A DNA stretch of 64,000 nucleotides, from positions 62,001 through 126,000 of the forward strand of contig NZ_JADIVZ010000011.1 of the NCBI RefSeq assembly GCF_015319165.1. Reading direction: 5' to 3'. The position numbers were made by a program, and so were the translations under genes. Within the stretch, counting starts at the first letter, position 1. Each line of letters begins with the position of its first letter. The notes under the pieces were generated by a model. The model had not been told where the DNA came from, did not search any database, and saw only the letters and a list, made by a program, of their open reading frames with translations. The DNA comes from Nocardioides acrostichi (GTDB lineage Bacteria > Actinomycetota > Actinomycetes > Propionibacteriales > Nocardioidaceae). Of this stretch, positions 27,810 to 38,572 are shown in pieces.

Positions 27810-28667
27810 TCAGTCGGGCGCCCAGCACAGCCCGTAGTCCTGGCCGTCGGCCCACTGCTCCTTGGTGGGCCACTCGTATCCCCACGTGAAGTCGAGCGGG
27901 TCGGACGCCGCGTCGCGGCCGGCGTTCTCGCACTGACTCTGCCCGGCGGCGCGCACGGTGTCCTCGCCGGGGTAGGAGTCGCCCGCGATGTCGACGACCT
28001 GGATCGCTCGCCAGGAGTGCTTCTGCGAGCAGGGGATGCGCAGGTAGCCCGTCGTGCCGGGCTCGGCAGGGGAGCAGAGGCCGTACCGGGTACGACCCTC
28101 GGGGGTGGCGAGGACGCCGCGCAGGCGTCCGACCAGCGGGGCGAGCTCGCCCTGCTCGGCCAGCGCGACCAGATCGCAGCGGAACCACGAGGCCCCGGCG
28201 TCGGACTGCTCGACGGTCGGCGTGAACCACACGCTGCGCAACACGCTGAGCCTCAGGGCGTCGGTGCCACCGCCGACGAACCGACTCAGTGCCGCCGGGC
28301 AGGTGGTGGCCGGCTGGTTGCGCACGCGGGCGGAGTCGACGGCCAGCAGGTGACCGCCGACGTTGGTGCTGAGCTGCCCGACCTCGAAGGTGAAGGTGGT
28401 GGTGTCGCGCGTGCTGCAGGGGGTGGGCTTCCTGGTCGCCGTGGGCGCGAGGGCCTGGTCGTAGCTGAGCCGGTAGCAGGCACCCTTGGCAGGGGTGGGT
28501 GCGGACTTCGCCGCCGCCGGCTTCGTCGGTGTGGCGCTGGCCGCGGACGAGGTCGGGGCGCTCGAGCCGGCCGTCTCGGGGCTCGGGCTCTCCTCGCCCG
28601 AGCACCCGGCCAGGAGCAGGGCGGTCCCGGCGGCGAGTACGGCCAGAGGTGTGCGCAGCCGGCTCAC
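27810..28667 (-). CDS. lipoprotein with septum formation domain (1)
   Basis: A 285-residue exported protein: signal peptide with lipobox LLLAGCSG near residue 20, a Ser/Thr/Ala/Pro-rich linker (residues 22-58), then a cysteine-containing domain. Conserved elements WFRCDLVALAEQGEL, CSQKHSWRAIQVVDIAGDSY, YPGEDTVRAAGQSQC and the terminal YGLCWAPD match the Septum_form type domain of actinobacterial lipoproteins. The paired cysteines probably form disulfides outside the cell. GTG 28667 overlaps the stop of the paralogous gene upstream by 4 bp. A role in division is suggested only by the domain name. It converges with era. Confidence 0.78.
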   Translation of the reverse strand: MSRLRTPLAVLAAGTALLLAGCSGEESPSPETAGSSAPTSSAASATPTKPAAAKSAPTPAKGACYRLSYDQALAPTATRKPTPCSTRDTTTFTFEVGQLSTNVGGHLLAVDSARVRNQPATTCPAALSRFVGGGTDALRLSVLRSVWFTPTVEQSDAGASWFRCDLVALAEQGELAPLVGRLRGVLATPEGRTRYGLCSPAEPGTTGYLRIPCSQKHSWRAIQVVDIAGDSYPGEDTVRAAGQSQCENAGRDAASDPLDFTWGYEWPTKEQWADGQDYGLCWAPD

Positions 28668-29503
28668 TGGTGCGTCCTCGCCCAGCAGACCGAGCGCCGG
28701 ACGCCGACGTCCCACTCGCTCTGCTTGAAGTAGGTGTAGCCGAAGTCGTAGGAGTCGGGATACCCGAGCCACGCGCCCACGGAGTCGGAGCAGTAGTCGC
28801 GGCTGGTGACCTCGACGATGCGGTCACCGGGGTAGGGATCCTTCTCCTCGCCGACCTTGATGGTCGTGACAGCACGCCAGGTGTGGGGTTGGGAGCAGAC
28901 GACCTTGGTCGACGACATCGACTTGCCGTCGGCACACACCATCCACTCGTCGGGTGGACGCCCCTCGAGCAGCTTTTTGGTCTTCTCGGGTAGCGGCAGG
29001 TAGTCGGTGAGCGCGTCGTTGCCGCCGATGAGGTCGCAGCGGAACCAGCGCGCCCCGTCGTCCCAGGCCTGCTCGTCTGGCCGGAACCACGCCCACGACA
29101 GCACGGTGCGCATCACGGCCGAGTCGTCGGCGCGCAGGTGCTTTTGGAACGCCTTGGAGCACACCGGGAACACATGCTCGCCCAGCCTCGCATCGTCGTA
29201 CGCGGCGTCGTCGAAGAGCGCCGGGAACGCCTCGACCGCGATCGTCTCGGCCGTGTGCTGCTCGGCGCAGTCGATCGATGCGCTGTCGTTGCTCGGCTGC
29301 GCGACCGCGTCGGCGTCGAGGTCTCGGCAGGAGCCGACCTCGGGCGCGGCCTCGACCGCTGCGCGCGAGGTCCTCTCCGAAGGATCGTCGGACTCGGCGT
29401 CGTCGGTCGAACACCCCGCCACGACCAGGAGCACCGCGAATGCCGCCGCGGCTCGCGCCACGATCGAGCGACCGCGCGCGTGGGTGGGCGCTGCGTGCGA
29501 CAC
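28664..29503 (-). CDS. lipoprotein with septum formation domain (2)
   Basis: A 279-residue paralogue of the downstream gene. The signal peptide has lipobox LLVVAGCSTDD near residue 30. The domain repeats the same landmarks: WFRCDLIGGNDALTDYLPLP, VCSQPHTWRAVTTIKVGEE, YPGDRIVEVTSRDYC and a terminal RSVCWARTHQ. GTG 29503 (VSHAAPTHARG) is chosen because GGGAG lies 7 nt upstream and gives a normal signal peptide length. The frame extends to an ATG at 29584, which would place 27 extra residues before the signal peptide. The gene begins just after the second REP-like array. Confidence 0.78.
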   Translation of the reverse strand: MSHAAPTHARGRSIVARAAAAFAVLLVVAGCSTDDAESDDPSERTSRAAVEAAPEVGSCRDLDADAVAQPSNDSASIDCAEQHTAETIAVEAFPALFDDAAYDDARLGEHVFPVCSKAFQKHLRADDSAVMRTVLSWAWFRPDEQAWDDGARWFRCDLIGGNDALTDYLPLPEKTKKLLEGRPPDEWMVCADGKSMSSTKVVCSQPHTWRAVTTIKVGEEKDPYPGDRIVEVTSRDYCSDSVGAWLGYPDSYDFGYTYFKQSEWDVGVRRSVCWARTHQ

Positions 29504-29585
29504 GGACGACTCCCTGGGACAAGGCGGGGCTGAGGGCCGTCGAGGATCGTACCCGCCACCGCAGAGGTACCCGAGATTCGTCATC

Positions 29586-29780
29586 GGTGGTTGAGCCGTG
29601 AGGAGCGTCAGCGACGAGCGCGTCGTCCGGTGGTTGAGCCGTGAGGAGCGCTAGCGACGAGCGCGTCGAAACCCCGCACGACGCTGACGCACCGGTGGTT
29701 GAGCGCGTCGACACCCCGCACGGCGCTGACGCACCGGTGGTTGAGCCGTGAGGAGCGCCAGCGACGAGCGCGTCGAAACC
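29586..29780 (+). repeat. array of four REP-like repeats upstream of the second HNH gene
   Basis: Units begin GGTGGTTGAG at 29586, 29629, 29694 and 29736. Three carry the GAGCGxCAGCGACGAGCGCG core. The third (29694-29716) has lost its core and reads straight from TTGAG to CGCGTCGACACC. Spacers such as CCCGCACGACGCTGACGCA resemble those in the first array. After the last unit, CCCCGTAACGGGCAAGGCAA is shared, with minor changes, with the region before the first HNH gene. Confidence 0.9.
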
Positions 29781-29826
29781 CCGTAACGGGCAAGGCAACA
29801 TCTTCTCCACAGTTCACCGCCAGACC

Positions 29827-29855
29827 TTCCGATAGAACAGGTGTTCGATTAGAAT
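29827..29855 (+). promoter_or_regulatory. SOS (LexA)-type box overlapping a leaderless promoter, copy 2
   Basis: GAACAGGTGTTC (29835-29846) is the same perfect palindrome as before copy 1, between TTCCGA (29827-29832) and TAGAAT (29850-29855) with 17-bp spacing. The ATG follows 6 nt later. The sequence from the box to the start codon differs by one base from copy 1. Confidence 0.8.
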
Positions 29856-29861
29856 CGGGTC

Positions 29862-31589
29862 ATGACGCCGGCTTCCGCACCCCAGCCCTCAGGGCTGCTG
29901 GCATGTGCGGTGTCGGCGCAACGCGAAGCCCAGGCCGCCGAGGTGCGGCTGTGGGAGGCGGCCGCGGAGTGGTGTGCCGCGCACGCGGAGGGTCATGTGC
30001 CGGACTGTGTCGCCGGTGGTCCGTTGGGGGTGGTGACCGATGAGTTGCTGGCGGTTTATGAGGTCGAGGGTGGTGATCGGCTCATCGGGGCCGGTGGCCC
30101 GGGCGCGCCGCTGGTGGCTCAGTTCGCGGTCATCGAGCTCGCCACCGCACTGGGTCGCTCCGATGCGTCGGGTCGGGCGTTCGTGGGGGCGGTGATGGAG
30201 ACCCGGTTCCGCCTCCCACTGCTCTGGGAGGCCATGACCTCCGGGCGCGTCGCACCCTGGCGGGTACGCCGCATCGCCGAAGAGACGATGAAGGTCGGTG
30301 CCGAGGCTGCCGCCTTTGTAGACCGGATGATCGCACCCATCGCACACAAGACCGGCCTGCGGGCCCTGGACGGTCTCGTCGCGGACGCGATCGCCCGCTA
30401 CGAACCCGAAACAGCCGAGGCCGACGTCGCCGACGCCCACGCCGCCAAGCACGTGACGATCGAGCTCGACCAGTCCGGCCGATCGACTATCCAGGGTGCG
30501 GTGTGTGCGTTCGACGGCCTCGTCCGCCTCGACGGGCTCCTGGACCGTGCCGATGCCGAAGACCTCGACCACGCCCTCCGCCACCTCGCCGCGGAGCAGT
30601 CCGCGCTCGGCTCACCGCTGGACCTCGGCGAACGCCGCGCCGCCGCCCTGGGCCAACTCGCCCGGAACCAGACCATGCTCGACCTCGCTGGCGAGGTCAC
30701 CGGTGGTGTGGTTTCGACGCGCTCGGCCGTGGACGGCCTCACGGCTCAACCACCAGGCCCACCGGTGGTTTCGACGCGCTCGGCCGTGGACGGCCTCACG
30801 GCTCAACCACCGGGCCCGCCGGTGGTGGACGGCCTTACGGCTCAACCACCAGCCTCGGTGGTGGTTTCGACGCGCTCGGCCGTGGACGGCCTCACGGCTC
30901 AACCACCGGGCTCGCTGGTGGTTGAGCCGCCGGATGCCGAAGGCGAAGGCGTGTCGAAACCACCCCAACCCACCACGCTCCCCACCACGGTCCCCGCAAG
31001 CGTGCCCGCCCGCCAACTCGTCCTCCACGTGCACCTCTCCAGCGAGGCCATCACTGGCACCGGCACACCTGGCATCGACCCCGCGACCGGTGCCCTGGGC
31101 CTCCACCTGGCCCGCGTGTCCACCGCCACCGGTGCACACCGCGCCACGGTGACCGCCGCCCAGGTCGCGACCTGGGCCGGCAACCCCGACACGAAAGTCA
31201 TCGTGAAGCCGGTCGTCGATCTGGCCGACACGGTCGCGGTGGATGCCTACGAGATCCCCGACCGCATCGCCTACCGAGTCCGTGAGCAACGCCAGACCTG
31301 CACCTTCCCCTTCTGCACCAGGTCAGCGATGCGCGCCGACCTCGACCACATCGACGAATACGTCCCACGATCCCAGGGCGGCCCACCCGGCCAGACCGGC
31401 ACCGACACGCTCGCCCCGCTGTGCCGCACCCACCACCGCGCCAAGACGCATCCGAGTCCGAGTCATCAGCCAGGCCGGTCCGAGAAGCGCTGGCGCTACC
31501 GACGCATCCGCCCCGGGCTCTACCTCTGGACCAGCCCCCACGGCCGGCACTTCCTCGTCGACCCCGACGGCACCGAACACCTCACCTGA
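29862..31589 (+). CDS. DUF222 / HNH endonuclease domain protein (13E12 family), copy 2
   Basis: A 575-residue paralogue of the protein at 12297, highly similar over the DUF222 region (about residues 20-275) and the HNH region (about 465-540; CTFPFCTRSAMRADLDHID, LCRTHHRAKTH). It is longer because its repeat-coded linker (about 283-370) has one extra, shortened unit (VVDGLTAQPP), because RSTIQ is inserted in the DUF222 part, and because of extra residues after the linker. Promoter, LexA-type box and start are the same as in copy 1. Similarity ends right after the stop, so the duplicated block spans array, promoter and gene. HNH nuclease activity is inferred from the motif. Confidence 0.9.
   Translation: MTPASAPQPSGLLACAVSAQREAQAAEVRLWEAAAEWCAAHAEGHVPDCVAGGPLGVVTDELLAVYEVEGGDRLIGAGGPGAPLVAQFAVIELATALGRSDASGRAFVGAVMETRFRLPLLWEAMTSGRVAPWRVRRIAEETMKVGAEAAAFVDRMIAPIAHKTGLRALDGLVADAIARYEPETAEADVADAHAAKHVTIELDQSGRSTIQGAVCAFDGLVRLDGLLDRADAEDLDHALRHLAAEQSALGSPLDLGERRAAALGQLARNQTMLDLAGEVTGGVVSTRSAVDGLTAQPPGPPVVSTRSAVDGLTAQPPGPPVVDGLTAQPPASVVVSTRSAVDGLTAQPPGSLVVEPPDAEGEGVSKPPQPTTLPTTVPASVPARQLVLHVHLSSEAITGTGTPGIDPATGALGLHLARVSTATGAHRATVTAAQVATWAGNPDTKVIVKPVVDLADTVAVDAYEIPDRIAYRVREQRQTCTFPFCTRSAMRADLDHIDEYVPRSQGGPPGQTGTDTLAPLCRTHHRAKTHPSPSHQPGRSEKRWRYRRIRPGLYLWTSPHGRHFLVDPDGTEHLT
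30708..30964 (+). repeat. five repeat copies inside the HNH coding sequence, copy 2
   Basis: Full reverse-sense copies lie at 30708-30754, 30764-30811 and 30860-30907. A shortened 30-bp copy (30821-30850) has lost exactly 18 bp, which keeps the frame. The forward-sense variant is at 30917-30964. The last full copy and the variant form a 13-bp perfect stem (30895-30907 / 30917-30929) with a 9-nt loop. Confidence 0.93.
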
Positions 31590-31678
31590 CCCACCACGCC
31601 GGTGGACGAGCACGCTGCCGGCGCTGCGGGCCGACTCGCGGCTCGGCCAACGGTCGACCCCGGGCCCGAGGATGTGGC

Positions 31679-32170
31679 TCAGTCGCTCACCAGAGCTGCG
31701 AGCGTGCCGCCGAGCTCGTAGGCGGCTGAGGTCTCGTCGTCCCCGACGTCGCCCACGACCGAGAGCACCTCGGCGGCCTGCCGCCAGGGCAGCGCCTGCA
31801 CGATCGATTCCACCGAGCGCACGGCGCCGGTGGTGTCGTAGCGGCCGTGCACCCAGAGTCCCCACGGCACCTTCGAGCCGCCGCCCGCGCCGGATGCCGA
31901 GCCGTCGTCGCTCAACGCGCCGCCGGCCTCGAGGAAGATGGTGTCGAAGAAGTGCTTGAGGGCGCCGCTCATGTAACCGAAGTTCGCCGTCGTGCCGAGC
32001 AGCACCCCGTCGGCGGTGAGCACGTCGTCCGCCGACGCCTCCAGCGCCTCGCGGACGACGACCTCGACGCCGGTGATCGCGTCGTCGTTCGCTCCTGCGA
32101 TCACCGCATCGGTCAGAGTGCGCACGGTGGCGGTCGGGGAGTGGTGCACGACCACCAGTCGGGACGACAT
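31679..32170 (-). CDS. flavodoxin / NADPH-dependent FMN reductase family protein
   Basis: A 163-residue flavodoxin-fold protein. VVVHHSPTATVRTLTDAVIA near residues 6-25 is the FMN phosphate-binding loop (T/SxTxxT). ADGVLLGTTANFGYMSGALK near 52-71 is the second FMN loop, followed by HFFDTIF. It likely reduces quinones or flavins with FMN; the partner is unknown. The ATG at 32170 is preceded at 6 nt by TACGGT (32177-32182, minus strand), so it is probably leaderless. It is divergent from the leuA leader transcript. Confidence 0.85.
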   Translation of the reverse strand: MSSRLVVVHHSPTATVRTLTDAVIAGANDDAITGVEVVVREALEASADDVLTADGVLLGTTANFGYMSGALKHFFDTIFLEAGGALSDDGSASGAGGGSKVPWGLWVHGRYDTTGAVRSVESIVQALPWRQAAEVLSVVGDVGDDETSAAYELGGTLAALVSD

Positions 32171-32194
32171 GACACGACCGTACCGAGCGTGGGC

Positions 32195-34065
<1,871 letters not shown>

Positions 34066-34080
34066 GATCGCATCACGCGA

Positions 34081-36864
34081 TCAGCGCTTGAGGGGCAGGC
34101 TCACCGTGAAGGTGGCGCCGTGGTCGACCTCCGACTGGAGGGCCACGGTGCCGCCGTGGGCCTCGACGATCGAGGCCACGATCGCCAGTCCGAGGCCGGT
34201 GCCCTGGACGGCCTTCTTCTCCGCGTTCGAGGTGCGGAAGAAGCGCTGGAACACGTGGTCCTGCTCGTCGAGGGGGATGCCCATGCCCGAGTCACTCACG
34301 CGGATGACGGCGTGGTCGTCGTCGACCGTGGTGTCGACGCGCACGTAGCCGTGCTCGGTGCACTTGACTGCGTTCGCCACCAGGTTGCTCAGCACGCGCT
34401 CGATCTGCGCGCCGTCGCCGACGACGACCAGTGGCCGCGTCGGGTGCTCGAATCGGACGTCGAGTGAGCGACCCGCGACCAACGGGGTGGCCCATTCCTC
34501 GACCAGCTTCAGGACGTCACCGAGGTCGACGTCCTCCGCCTTCCACGTGACGGAGCCCGAGTCCAGGCCCGCCAGCATGAGCAGGTCGTTGCACAGCGTG
34601 ATGAGGCGCTGGCCGTTGCGCGCGATCGTGTCGAACATGACCTGCTGCTCGGGCAGTGGGTCGACGATGCTGCCGTCGCTGAGCATCTCGGTGTAGCCGA
34701 CGATGCTGGTCACCGGCGTTCGCAGCTCGTGGGAGACGGTCGAGACGAACTCGTTCTTGGCCTGGTCGAGGGCCTTCAGGCGCTCCACGGCCGTGCGCTC
34801 CTTCTCCAGGGCCGCCATGAGCATCTCCTGGCCGCGGCGCTGCTCGGTGACGTCGCGCGCGACGATGAGGATGCCGACGTGGGAGGTCGCGCCCTCGAGG
34901 GCACTGACCGTCATCGAGACGATCCTGCTGGTTCCGCTCGACGACACCCATCGCCAATCGTGAACCGCAGCCTCGTTCACGCGGGCACGCTCGACGATGG
35001 CGGAGAACGCCGTCGCGGGGTCGGCGGTGCCGAGGCGCTCGATCAGCTGCTCCCGGTCGAGCTGGTCGACGAACCGGGCACCGACCAGGTCGGCCCGATC
35101 GCATCCGAGCATCCGGGCCGCCCCGTGGTTGGCCACCGTGATCCGGCCGTTCTCGTCGGCGCCGACGATGGCGGTGGTGATGGCCGCCTGCATGAGGTGG
35201 CTGACCAGCCCGGCGCTGGCGCGCTCGGTCGTCACGTCGATTCCGGTGATCACCATGTAGGTGGGGTGTCCGAGCTCGTCGCGCACCATGTTGTTCGACC
35301 ACGAGACGCGCCGGCGCTTGCCGTCCTTGGTGATCGCGTCCCGCTCCCGGGCCAGGGGGGTGCCCGAGCGGTTGGGCCACAGCATCATTGCCTCGATCTC
35401 TTCGGCATCTCCGGGCGAGAGCGTGGTCTCCCAGACCAGTCGGCCCACCAGATCCTGGGCGGAGAACCCGGTGGTCTGCGTCGTGGCGGCGTTGACGCGC
35501 ACGATCCGGCCGTCGAGGTCCGCGAGCAAGATGATGGCCGCGGTCGTGTCGAGGGTCGCGGCCGTGAGGTCCTGGGCGGTGCGCAGCTGTTGCAGCGCGT
35601 GGTGCTCCGCGCTGACATCGAGCAGTTGAGCCGACCACATGGGGCCCTCGCCGGCGTCGTCCTGGAGCCGGCTGAGCGCCATCTCGACGCGGGAGTCCAC
35701 GCGAGCACTCACTTCGACCTGGGCCCGCCAGGTCTGGTCGTGGGCGCTCGACGTCTCCTCGGGGAGGGTATGGCCGCCGACCTCGACCAAGGAGCGCAGA
35801 CTCGCGCCGAGGAGGCTGTCGTGGTCGCGCCCCAGCAGGACGGCGGCCCGGGCGTTGAACTCGGCGACGACGAGCTCCTCGCCGTCGCGTCGCAGCAGGA
35901 GCTGCCCGAGGAGCGAGTCCGTGAAGCTCCGCCGGAACAACACCTCCGCCGCCGCGACCCGGTCCAGGAGGCGACCGTGGGAGGCCCAGATGAGCGCGAG
36001 GGAGAGTCCGAGCAGCGCCGCCCCCACCAGGTAGGCCTGGTTGAGGGTCGCTGCGGTCGAGGCCGAGATGGGCTGCCCCTGCGCCACCCCGTTGAACGGG
36101 CCCCAGCCGAGGCGCGTGAGGGTGGTGGAGACGACAGCCAGGCCGAACATCTCCACCGCGGTGACGCGCACGTCGAAACGCACACCCGCCCAGGCCAAGA
36201 ACAGCAGCGGGACGAAGGTCAGCGAGAGCTCTTGGTCCGGGCCGAAGACGAGCAGCGTGATGACCGCGCCCAGCGTGCCCTGGACGCCGAGCTCGAGGCT
36301 GGAGCCCAGCCACCGGTTCCCAGAGCGGCTCATGGTCAGCGCCACGATGACGACGACGGCCGCGGCGTGCGAGGGGAGGACGTCTCGGGCCGCCTCCCAC
36401 CCCCCTCCCATGCCGGACATCGCGACCACGAGGCCGACGATCGCGCTGATGACCAGGCCACCTGCCACCGCCGCCACGAGCAGCCTGAGGAAGTCGGCCA
36501 GCGTGCGCATCCTGGGAGGTCGCCCCGGCGATCCGGCGCGGATGATCAGCCCGGCGACGACGGCCTCCCCGGCATTGCCCAGCCCGAACCCGAAGGCCGA
36601 AGCCGCGTCGCGGCCGGCGGTCATGTTCGCCAGCGCGGTCACGACCAGGACGCTGACGAAGGCCAGTGCCAGCGGCGCACGACCAGGTCGGGTGTAGACC
36701 ACGAGGGCGACTGCGACCCCGGCGGCGGGCCACCAGACGGCGACCGGGTTGCCGGCCGGGCGCAACATGACCGACGTGGTGCCCGCCAGGTAGACGACAC
36801 CCAGCAGCAGCGATGTCATCGGCAAGGAGAGAAACCGATGACCGGAGACGGTCATGGCGCTCAT
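34081..36864 (-). CDS. MASE1- and PAS-domain sensor histidine kinase
   Basis: A 927-residue membrane kinase. Residues about 10-290 form a MASE1-like sensor with some eight helices (WWPAAGVAVALVVYTRPGRA is a typical start). Three PAS domains follow (about 315-420, 435-550, 560-685; e.g. GRIVRVNAATTQTTGFSAQD). HisKA has the phospho-accepting His in FVSTVSHELRTPVTSIVGYT near 700. The HATPase has N, G1 and G2 boxes in LSNLVANAVKCTEHG, VSDSGMGIPL and GTGLGLAIVASIVEAHGG. No response regulator gene is adjacent, so it is an orphan kinase here. ATG 36855 is an equally likely start, 7 nt after a GAGGAT hexamer. Confidence 0.9.
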   Translation of the reverse strand: MSAMTVSGHRFLSLPMTSLLLGVVYLAGTTSVMLRPAGNPVAVWWPAAGVAVALVVYTRPGRAPLALAFVSVLVVTALANMTAGRDAASAFGFGLGNAGEAVVAGLIIRAGSPGRPPRMRTLADFLRLLVAAVAGGLVISAIVGLVVAMSGMGGGWEAARDVLPSHAAAVVVIVALTMSRSGNRWLGSSLELGVQGTLGAVITLLVFGPDQELSLTFVPLLFLAWAGVRFDVRVTAVEMFGLAVVSTTLTRLGWGPFNGVAQGQPISASTAATLNQAYLVGAALLGLSLALIWASHGRLLDRVAAAEVLFRRSFTDSLLGQLLLRRDGEELVVAEFNARAAVLLGRDHDSLLGASLRSLVEVGGHTLPEETSSAHDQTWRAQVEVSARVDSRVEMALSRLQDDAGEGPMWSAQLLDVSAEHHALQQLRTAQDLTAATLDTTAAIILLADLDGRIVRVNAATTQTTGFSAQDLVGRLVWETTLSPGDAEEIEAMMLWPNRSGTPLARERDAITKDGKRRRVSWSNNMVRDELGHPTYMVITGIDVTTERASAGLVSHLMQAAITTAIVGADENGRITVANHGAARMLGCDRADLVGARFVDQLDREQLIERLGTADPATAFSAIVERARVNEAAVHDWRWVSSSGTSRIVSMTVSALEGATSHVGILIVARDVTEQRRGQEMLMAALEKERTAVERLKALDQAKNEFVSTVSHELRTPVTSIVGYTEMLSDGSIVDPLPEQQVMFDTIARNGQRLITLCNDLLMLAGLDSGSVTWKAEDVDLGDVLKLVEEWATPLVAGRSLDVRFEHPTRPLVVVGDGAQIERVLSNLVANAVKCTEHGYVRVDTTVDDDHAVIRVSDSGMGIPLDEQDHVFQRFFRTSNAEKKAVQGTGLGLAIVASIVEAHGGTVALQSEVDHGATFTVSLPLKR

Positions 36865-36993
36865 CCTCGCCGACCTCGGTGCCGCACGATGCCGGTTTGT
36901 GGATTGTGGGTCGAACCTTGCGGTGATCTTGCGCGTTTCTCGCGTTCCGCGTGCCTAGGAGCCGCAGCAGGCCGCGCACGGCACAATGGAGGC

Positions 36994-37722
36994 GTGCCTT
37001 TGTACCGCGACGAGGCGATCGTGCTGCGCACCCACAAGCTGGGGGAGGCCGACCGCATCATCACGCTGCTCACCCGCCAGCACGGTCGGGTGCGCGCCGT
37101 CGCTCGCGGCGTGCGGCGCACCACGTCGCGGTGGGGATCCCGGCTCGAGCCGTTCACGCACGTCGACCTCCAGCTCGCCGAGGGTCGCAGTCTCGACACC
37201 ATCACCCAGGCGGAGACGATCACGCCGTTCGCGAACGGCGTCGGCCACGACTACGAGCGCTACACCGCCGGGACGGCGATGCTCGAGGCGGCTGAACGGC
37301 TCGCGGTCGAGGAGAGGGAGCCGGCCACCCAGCAGTTCCTGCTGCTGGTCGGCGGCCTGCGGGCGATGTGCCGGGGCGTGCACGGCCCCACCGGTGTGCT
37401 CGACTCCTACCTGTTGCGCTCGCTCGCGGTGGCCGGGTACGCGCCCAGCTTCGAGGCGTGCGCTCACTGTGGTCTCGCGGGGCCGCACCGCTGGTTCAAC
37501 GTGGCCATGGGCGGAGCGTTGTGCAGCACGTGCCGGCTGCCCGGTTCGGCGAGCCCGGCGCCCGAGACCCTCGTCCTGCTCGGCGCGCTGCTCGCAGGGG
37601 ACTGGGACGTCGTCGAACGGGCCGATGCTCGCACCTCTCGCGAGGCGAGCGGCCTGGTGTCGGCCTACCTCAACTGGCACATCGAGCGTGGACTCCGCTC
37701 CCTGGCCTACGTCGAGCGCTGA
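36994..37722 (+). CDS. recO: DNA repair protein RecO
   Basis: A 242-residue RecO, which loads RecA on SSB-coated DNA with RecR. The N-terminal OB fold begins [20 protein letters not shown] and includes [20 protein letters not shown]. The C-terminal domain has a zinc-binding pair of motifs, CAHCG near residue 155 and CSTCR near 178. GTG 36994 is chosen because it matches the family N-terminus exactly; the very long frame upstream is a shadow of the kinase gene. CACAAT (36982-36987) lies 6 nt before the start, consistent with leaderless initiation. uppS follows after 37 bp. Confidence 0.95.
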   Translation: MPLYRDEAIVLRTHKLGEADRIITLLTRQHGRVRAVARGVRRTTSRWGSRLEPFTHVDLQLAEGRSLDTITQAETITPFANGVGHDYERYTAGTAMLEAAERLAVEEREPATQQFLLLVGGLRAMCRGVHGPTGVLDSYLLRSLAVAGYAPSFEACAHCGLAGPHRWFNVAMGGALCSTCRLPGSASPAPETLVLLGALLAGDWDVVERADARTSREASGLVSAYLNWHIERGLRSLAYVER

Positions 37723-37759
37723 TGCGAGCCGGCGTTCGCCGAGTCGTAGGCTGCGCGGC

Positions 37760-38539
37760 GTGAAGCGCGCTGTCCGACCCCCCACACCGCACCCGACCGG
37801 GGCGCGGCCGCCCGTCGTCCCGCGCGAGCTCGTGCCGCAGCACGTGGCGATCGTGATGGACGGCAACGGGAGGTGGGCCAAGGAGCGTGGTCTGCCCCGC
37901 ACGAAGGGGCACGAAGCGGGCGAGCACTCCCTCTTCGATGTCGTCGAGGGCGCGATCGAGATCGGTGTGAAGGCGATCTCGGCCTACGCCTTCTCGACCG
38001 AGAACTGGTCGCGCAGCCCCGACGAGGTGCGCTTCCTCATGGGGTTCAACCGCGACGTGATCCGGCGTCGCCGTGACGAGATGCACGAGTTGGGCGTGCG
38101 GGTGCGCTGGGCGGGGCGGGCGCCCCGGTTGTGGAGATCGGTCATCAAGGAACTGCGGGTAGCGGAGGAGATGACCCGAGACAACGACGTGCTGACGCTG
38201 ACGATGTGCGTCAACTACGGTGGCCGCGCCGAGCTCGCGGACGCCGCCCGCAGCATCGCGCGCGAGGTCGCCGCCGGCCGGCTCAACCCCGAGAAGGTCA
38301 ACGAGCGGACCTTCGCGCGCCACCTCTACCTGCCCGACGTGCCCGAGCCCGACCTGATCTGGCGCACCTCGGGCGAGCAACGGCTCTCGAACTTCATGCT
38401 GTGGCAGGCGGCCTACGCCGAGATGGTGTTCACCGACATCCTCTGGCCCGACGTCGACCGGCTGGCGCTGTGGCGGGCCATCGAGATCTTCGCCGAGCGG
38501 GATCGCCGTTTCGGGGGAGCGCTGCCCAACCCTTCCTGA
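37760..38539 (+). CDS. uppS: isoprenyl transferase (undecaprenyl/decaprenyl diphosphate synthase)
   Basis: A 259-residue cis-prenyltransferase making the polyprenyl diphosphate carrier for cell wall synthesis. The catalytic Asp lies in [18 protein letters not shown] near residues 29-46. [17 protein letters not shown] near 74-90 and the C-terminal [20 protein letters not shown] near 195-214 are the remaining family signatures for Mg-diphosphate binding. GTG 37760 follows TAGGCT (37747-37752) by 7 nt, so the transcript is probably leaderless and separate from recO. Product chain length cannot be read. Confidence 0.96.
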   Translation: MKRAVRPPTPHPTGARPPVVPRELVPQHVAIVMDGNGRWAKERGLPRTKGHEAGEHSLFDVVEGAIEIGVKAISAYAFSTENWSRSPDEVRFLMGFNRDVIRRRRDEMHELGVRVRWAGRAPRLWRSVIKELRVAEEMTRDNDVLTLTMCVNYGGRAELADAARSIAREVAAGRLNPEKVNERTFARHLYLPDVPEPDLIWRTSGEQRLSNFMLWQAAYAEMVFTDILWPDVDRLALWRAIEIFAERDRRFGGALPNPS

Positions 38540-38567
38540 CCCGACCCGACCCGACCCGACCCGACCC
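38538..38567 (+). repeat. pentanucleotide repeat (GACCC)6 at the uppS stop
   Basis: Six perfect GACCC units start inside the uppS stop codon and fill the gap to the convergent znuB gene. Changes in copy number would not alter uppS and would stop short of the znuB stop codon. Confidence 0.9.
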
Positions 38568-38572
38568 GGGGC

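Noticed and set aside
34729..37722. A 997-residue plus-strand open frame ending in recO
   Set aside because: Only the last 242 residues look like protein (RecO). The rest is antisense to the PAS kinase and has shadow-frame composition; GTG 36994 matches the RecO N-terminus.
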